DNA of 64,000 bases from Actinomycetes bacterium (GTDB lineage: Bacteria; Actinomycetota; Actinomycetes; Mycobacteriales; Mycobacteriaceae). This document shows, piece by piece, positions 60,236-64,000 of this stretch; position 1 is the first letter of the stretch, and every line of letters starts with the position of its first letter. Under the pieces are notes generated by a model that was not told the origin of the DNA, did not search any database, and was given only the letters and a program-made list of their open reading frames with translations. The DNA lies in contig JAEXZY010000062.1 in NCBI GenBank assembly GCA_023404955.1, positions 10,413-74,412 of the forward strand, given 5' to 3'. The position numbers were made by a program, and so were the translations under genes.

Positions 60236-60708
60236 ACGTCCTGCACTGCGTCGGTGCCCTCAACTGCGATGGTGCCTTCCACCTCACGCTTGAGGTTCCC
60301 GAGCACCTGGGCCTGGATCTTGCGCAGACCGATCGGTGCAAACGTCTTCTCGAAGAACCCGCCGATGCCGCCGGCGCCCTGCCAGGACGTCTTGACGGTC
60401 ACCGACGATCCGGGGCCGGCAGGCGCCACGGTCCAGTTGGTCACCATCGACGAGTTGGCGTCCTTCTCGATAACCGTGCGGCCCGCCACGTCGACGGTCG
60501 CCTTGACGTCGCGTGAGCGCGATTTGGTGGCCTGCAGTTTCCAGGTGGCGACCGTTCCCGCGCCCTGCCCACCTTCGAGCACGCGGTAGCCGCTGTAGTG
60601 CTCGGACAGGATCTTCGGACGCATCGCCTGGTAATCGGCGACGGCGCCGAGCACTGTCGCGGGGTCGGCGTCGATCAGAACCGTGCTGGACGCGCTGACC
60701 TGTCCCAT
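60232..60708 (-). CDS. SRPBCC (Bet v1-like) protein
   Basis: A 158-residue SRPBCC-fold protein of the polyketide-cyclase 2 group with a hydrophobic cavity (start VSASSTVLIDADPATVLGAV; strand VATWKLQA; helix C-terminal KIQAQVLGNLKREVEG). It may bind a lipid or isoprenoid. ATG 60708. It is divergent from the FAD oxidoreductase, across a 68-base region. Mtb has a matching gene (Rv3718c) beside the same amidase. Confidence 0.82.
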   Translation of the reverse strand: MGQVSASSTVLIDADPATVLGAVADYQAMRPKILSEHYSGYRVLEGGQGAGTVATWKLQATKSRSRDVKATVDVAGRTVIEKDANSSMVTNWTVAPAGPGSSVTVKTSWQGAGGIGGFFEKTFAPIGLRKIQAQVLGNLKREVEGTIAVEGTDAVQDV

Positions 60709-60776
60709 CGGTGGAACTCCTTGTCGTCGAGGCTGGTGCGGTCGCATCGGGTGCGACTGCGGACTAGCGTATATGT

Positions 60777-62168
60777 GTGGCTGTGGGCTCGATCGACGCG
60801 TGGGCCGCGCACGCCGATGGTGTGCAGCGGCTTCTGGCCAGCTATCGGGCGATCCCGGCGGGAGCGACCGTGCGCCTGGCCAAACCGACCTCGAACCTGT
60901 TCCGCGCCCGCGCCAAGACCACCGCACCGGGGCTGGACGTGTCCGGCCTCACCCGCGTCATCGCTGTGGACCCTGAGGCGCGGACGGCGGATGTCGCAGG
61001 CATGTGCACCTATGAAGATCTCGTCGCCGCGACGCTGCCGTACGGACTCTCACCGCTTGTCGTCCCGCAGTTGAAGACGATCACACTCGGCGGCGCCGTC
61101 ACCGGGCTCGGCATCGAGTCGGCCTCGTTCCGCAACGGTCTGCCGCACGAGTCGGTGCTCGAGATGGACATCCTCACGGGCACAGGGGAAATCGTCAGCG
61201 CATCACCCGACAGGCACCCCGACCTCTTCCGAGCCTTCCCCAATTCCTATGGCACCCTCGGCTATTCGGTGCGATTGAAGATCGAGCTGGAGCCGGTGAA
61301 GCCGTTCGTGGCGTTGCGCCACCTGCGTTTCCACACCGTCGCCGAGCTCATCGAGGCGATGGATCGCATCATCGAGACCGGCGGCTGGAACGGTGAGCGG
61401 GTCGACTACCTCGACGGAGTCGTGTTCAGCGCCGACGAGGGCTACCTGTGCCTGGGCGCACAGACGGGCACGCCCGGACCTGTCAGCGACTACACCGGCC
61501 AGCACATCTATTACCGCTCCATCCAGCATCCGGCCGGGGAGAAGCACGACCGGTTGACGATCCACGACTACCTGTGGCGCTGGGACACCGACTGGTTCTG
61601 GTGCTCACGGGCTTTCGGCGCGCAGAACCCGCGAATTCGACGATTGTGGCCGCGACGCCTCCGGCGCAGCAGCTTCTACTGGAAGCTGATCGGCTACGAC
61701 CAGCGTTTCGACATCGCCGACCGCATCGAGAAACGCAACGGCAGGCCGCCCCGCGAACGGGTCGTGCAAGACATCGAGGTCCCCATCGAGCGCACCGCCG
61801 AATTCGTCGACTGGTTTCTGGACACCGTGCCGATCGAACCGATCTGGCTGTGTCCGCTGCGGCTTCGCGACTCGGCGAGTTCAGCTGGTGGCTGGCCGCT
61901 GTATCCGATTCGGCCGCAGCACAGTTACGTCAACGTCGGATTCTGGTCCTCTGTGCCTATCGGGCCCGAGGAGGGGTACACGAACCGCATGATCGAACGA
62001 AAGGTCAGCGAGCTCGCCGGGCACAAATCCCTGTACTCGGATGCCTTCTACTCACGGGAGGAATTCGACGAGCTCTACGGCGGCGAGGTGTACACGACGG
62101 TGAAGAAGACTCATGACCCTGACTCACGGTTCCTGGACCTGTACGCGAAGGCGGTGCGGCGACAATGA
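60777..62168 (+). CDS. FAD-binding (DWARF1/VAO-type) oxidoreductase, TmsA/BfaA-like
   Basis: A 463-residue flavoprotein with a FAD_binding_4 domain: VPQLKTITLGGAVTGLGIESA (about residues 97-117) is the VAO-type segment, and the C-terminal half resembles DWARF1-like reductases. It overlaps (ATGA) a fatty-acid cyclopropane-synthase-like methyltransferase. In mycobacteria such pairs (BfaA/BfaB, TmsA/TmsB) make 10-methyl fatty acids; this is the pair at the Rv3719-Rv3720 position, a paralogue of the known one. A TAGCGT and a GTATAT lie just before GTG 60777, so a leaderless start is possible. Confidence 0.8.
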   Translation: MAVGSIDAWAAHADGVQRLLASYRAIPAGATVRLAKPTSNLFRARAKTTAPGLDVSGLTRVIAVDPEARTADVAGMCTYEDLVAATLPYGLSPLVVPQLKTITLGGAVTGLGIESASFRNGLPHESVLEMDILTGTGEIVSASPDRHPDLFRAFPNSYGTLGYSVRLKIELEPVKPFVALRHLRFHTVAELIEAMDRIIETGGWNGERVDYLDGVVFSADEGYLCLGAQTGTPGPVSDYTGQHIYYRSIQHPAGEKHDRLTIHDYLWRWDTDWFWCSRAFGAQNPRIRRLWPRRLRRSSFYWKLIGYDQRFDIADRIEKRNGRPPRERVVQDIEVPIERTAEFVDWFLDTVPIEPIWLCPLRLRDSASSAGGWPLYPIRPQHSYVNVGFWSSVPIGPEEGYTNRMIERKVSELAGHKSLYSDAFYSREEFDELYGGEVYTTVKKTHDPDSRFLDLYAKAVRRQ

Positions 62169-63469
62169 CGACCTTTCGAGAGACGACCGAGGCCCCGAAG
62201 CTGACCCTGGCCGAGATCCTGGAGATCTTCGCTTCGGGCTCACAGCCTTTGAAGTTCACGGCATACGACGGCAGTAGCGCCGGACCCGACGACGCCGACC
62301 TCGGTCTGAGTCTGCTGACTCCGCGTGGCACCACCTATCTCGCGACCGCCCCCGGTGACCTGGGCTTGGCGCGCGCCTACATCTCGGGCAACCTCGACAT
62401 GCGTGGGGTGCACCCGGGGGATCCGTACCCGTTGCTCAATGCGCTGACCGAGAAACTCGACTTCAAACGGCCCCCGGCCCGGGTGTTGGCGCAGATCGTC
62501 CGCTCGATCGGCATCGAGCACCTCAAACCGATCTCACCGCCGCCGCAGGAGGCTTTGCCGCGCTGGCGGCGGTTCGCAGAAGGGCTGCGGCACAGCAAGA
62601 CCCGGGATGCCGAGGCGATCCATCACCACTACGACGTGTCGAACACGTTCTACGAGTGGGTGCTCGGGCCGTCGATGACCTACACCTGCGCGTGCTATCC
62701 GGGCTCGGATGCGTCGCTGGAGGAGGCGCAGGAGAACAAGTACCGCCTGGTGTTCGAGAAGCTGCGATTGAAGCCCGGCGACCGGCTGCTCGACGTCGGC
62801 TGCGGCTGGGGCGGCATGGTGCGCTACGCCGCCCGCCACGGCGTGAAGGCGATCGGGGTGACGCTGTCGCGCCAGCAGGCCGAGTGGGCCCAGAAAGCCA
62901 TCGCCGACGAAGGATTGGGCGATCTGGCGCAGGTGCGGCACAGCGATTACCGCGACGTGCGGGAGTCGCAGTTCGACGCGGTGTCCTCGATCGGCCTGAC
63001 CGAACACATCGGGGTGGCCAACTATCCGGCGTACTTCCGGTTCCTCAAGTCCAAGCTGCGCACCGGCGGGTTGCTGCTCAACCACTGCATCACCCGGCAC
63101 GACAATCGTCACAACGCCGCCGCTGGTGGCTTCATCGACCGCTACGTGTTCCCCGACGGGGAGTTGACCGGTTCCGGCCGCATCATCACCGAGATCCAGG
63201 ACGTCGGCCTGGAGGTGCTGCACGAGGAGAACCTGCGCCACCACTATGCGATGACGCTGCGGGACTGGTGCCGCAATCTCGTCGACAACTGGGACGCCGC
63301 CGTCGCCGAGGTGGGGCTGCCCACCGCGAAGGTGTGGGGCCTGTACATGGCAGCCTCGCGAGTCGGGTTCGAGCAGAACGCCATTCAGCTGCACCAGGTG
63401 TTGGCGGTCAAGCTGGACGAGCACGGTGGCGACGGCGGACTGCCGCTGCGGCCGTGGTGGACGGCGTAG
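62165..63469 (+). CDS. Cyclopropane-fatty-acid-synthase-family methyltransferase
   Basis: A 434-residue CFA-type enzyme. A short N-terminal helical domain precedes a SAM core with LLDVGCGWGGMVRYAA (about residues 210-225), the phosphate/bicarbonate-site pattern around SMTYTCACYPG (about 170-180) and YVFPDGELTGSG (about 328-339). It modifies a double bond of a membrane phospholipid acyl chain, by cyclopropanation or methylation; its coupled FAD oxidoreductase argues for 10-methylation followed by reduction. ATG 62165 within the upstream stop. Confidence 0.87.
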   Translation: MTTFRETTEAPKLTLAEILEIFASGSQPLKFTAYDGSSAGPDDADLGLSLLTPRGTTYLATAPGDLGLARAYISGNLDMRGVHPGDPYPLLNALTEKLDFKRPPARVLAQIVRSIGIEHLKPISPPPQEALPRWRRFAEGLRHSKTRDAEAIHHHYDVSNTFYEWVLGPSMTYTCACYPGSDASLEEAQENKYRLVFEKLRLKPGDRLLDVGCGWGGMVRYAARHGVKAIGVTLSRQQAEWAQKAIADEGLGDLAQVRHSDYRDVRESQFDAVSSIGLTEHIGVANYPAYFRFLKSKLRTGGLLLNHCITRHDNRHNAAAGGFIDRYVFPDGELTGSGRIITEIQDVGLEVLHEENLRHHYAMTLRDWCRNLVDNWDAAVAEVGLPTAKVWGLYMAASRVGFEQNAIQLHQVLAVKLDEHGGDGGLPLRPWWTA

Positions 63470-63472
63470 CCC

Positions 63473-64000
63473 TCAACCGTCGATACGGCGCGCGCCCAGC
63501 TCGCTCTGCAGCAGTTCCAGCGCAGCTTCCTCCGGGTCACGGCGGGGCGCGGCGGGGTCGATGGTGCCGGCCTCGGCCAGCATGCTCTCCTCGTCGTCCC
63601 CGTCGGGCGGTGGCGGCGGCTCGTCGGGTATGCGGCGCGGCCGGGCGGCCGGCTCGGGCGCCGCGGCCGCTGCGGTGCCGACTTCGCAGCGCACCGACCA
63701 GTTCACGCCCAGCGCGTCCTTGAGCGCCTCCTTGATCACGTCAGCGTTGCGCTGCTCGGTCAACCGCTTGGCCAGCGGCGCGGATTCATGGCTGAGGATC
63801 AGCGCGCCGTCTTCCACCGCGCGCACGATCGCCCCGGCGAGCATCACCTCGGTGGTGCGGCTGCGCTCCCTGACCTTCTCCCGAACGGTGGTCCACATGC
63901 TGCGCACGGCAGCCGCGTTCGGCTCGCCGGCCGCGACCGTCGCGGCGGGTGTCGTCGGCGGCGCCTCGACCGCGGGCGCGGCGGGTGGGCGCACCGGCGG
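63473..64000 (-). CDS. dnaX: DNA polymerase III subunit gamma/tau, C-terminal part (5' end outside window)
   Basis: The last 175 or so residues of a minus-strand gene that continues past base 64000. It shows the tau linker and polymerase-contact region: VRSMWTTVREKVRERSRTTEV, MLAGAIVRAVEDGALIL, then an acidic Pro-rich tail and ELLQSELGARRIDG. The AAA+ clamp-loader part is missing. It ends three bases after the methyltransferase gene. Assignment rests on these C-terminal features and the conserved neighbours (recR, ebfC). Confidence 0.75.
   Translation of the reverse strand, partial: PPVRPPAAPAVEAPPTTPAATVAAGEPNAAAVRSMWTTVREKVRERSRTTEVMLAGAIVRAVEDGALILSHESAPLAKRLTEQRNADVIKEALKDALGVNWSVRCEVGTAAAAAPEPAARPRRIPDEPPPPPDGDDEESMLAEAGTIDPAAPRRDPEEAALELLQSELGARRIDG

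Overview
The window is high-GC actinobacterial DNA from a fast-growing Mycolicibacterium/Mycobacterium-type chromosome. The evidence is the GC-rich codon use, frequent GTG starts, ATGA/GTGA start-stop overlaps and promoters of the form TAnnnT placed 6-8 nt before a start codon (leaderless style). Gene content agrees: mycofactocin genes, a complete ergothioneine operon egtABCDE, zinc-independent ribosomal proteins behind Zur-like boxes, an LpqH-family lipoprotein, and a block that from memory matches the M. tuberculosis order ask-asd / leuA / dnaQ / murT-gatD / recR-ebfC / amidase / dnaX. I see no tRNA, rRNA, CRISPR array, insertion sequence or prophage gene. No gap between genes exceeds 300 bases.

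Layout. 1-6.8 kb: the tail of a large TPR-containing regulator, an EmbR-like BTAD-FHA regulator, a glutamate-cysteine-ligase-family enzyme, a small secreted protein, a hydrolase and a methyltransferase. 6.8-21.6 kb: a mycofactocin/alcohol-oxidation region with an MftD-like flavoenzyme and MftM facing away from each other, and further on the MnoS/MnoR two-component pair, an iron-type alcohol dehydrogenase, a VWA protein, a histidine-rich MoxR ATPase and the NDMA-type methanol/alcohol dehydrogenase Mno. Between these two parts lies the most unusual block (9.0-14.4 kb): a Rieske-[glutamate-synthase-like FMN] fusion, a Rieske-[thiamine-diphosphate enzyme] fusion, a MarR regulator, an F420-type PPOX protein and an Fno-like NADP/F420 oxidoreductase. 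A 13-bp operator half occurs identically, in opposite orientation, in front of both transcription units, and a perfect dyad of the same motif lies between marR and the PPOX gene, so the block looks like one small regulon.

21.7-31.2 kb: a dicarboxylate symporter, egtABCDE, a secreted PknH-sensor-like protein with its HTH regulator, and an aldo/keto reductase across a strong dyad. 31.2-37.8 kb: a Zur-type divergent unit (CobW-like protein versus L28-L33-S14-S18, all without zinc-binding CxxC), a catalase and several envelope or secreted proteins. 37.8-40.8 kb: ask, asd and a nitroreductase. 40.9-48.4 kb: a GlnR-box-preceded operon of ammonium transporter, type III glutamine synthetase, a three-piece split glutamate-synthase set, a sarcosine-oxidase-like flavoprotein and an XRE-cupin regulator, resembling N-methylglutamate pathway logic. 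48.5-64 kb: leuA with a Leu-codon leader peptide and attenuator, two paralogous tiny secreted proteins, dnaQ-like exonuclease-BRCT, murT-gatD, a NarL-type two-component system, a P450, recR-ebfC, a peptidoglycan amidase, a FAD oxidoreductase/fatty-acid methyltransferase pair and the 3' part of dnaX.
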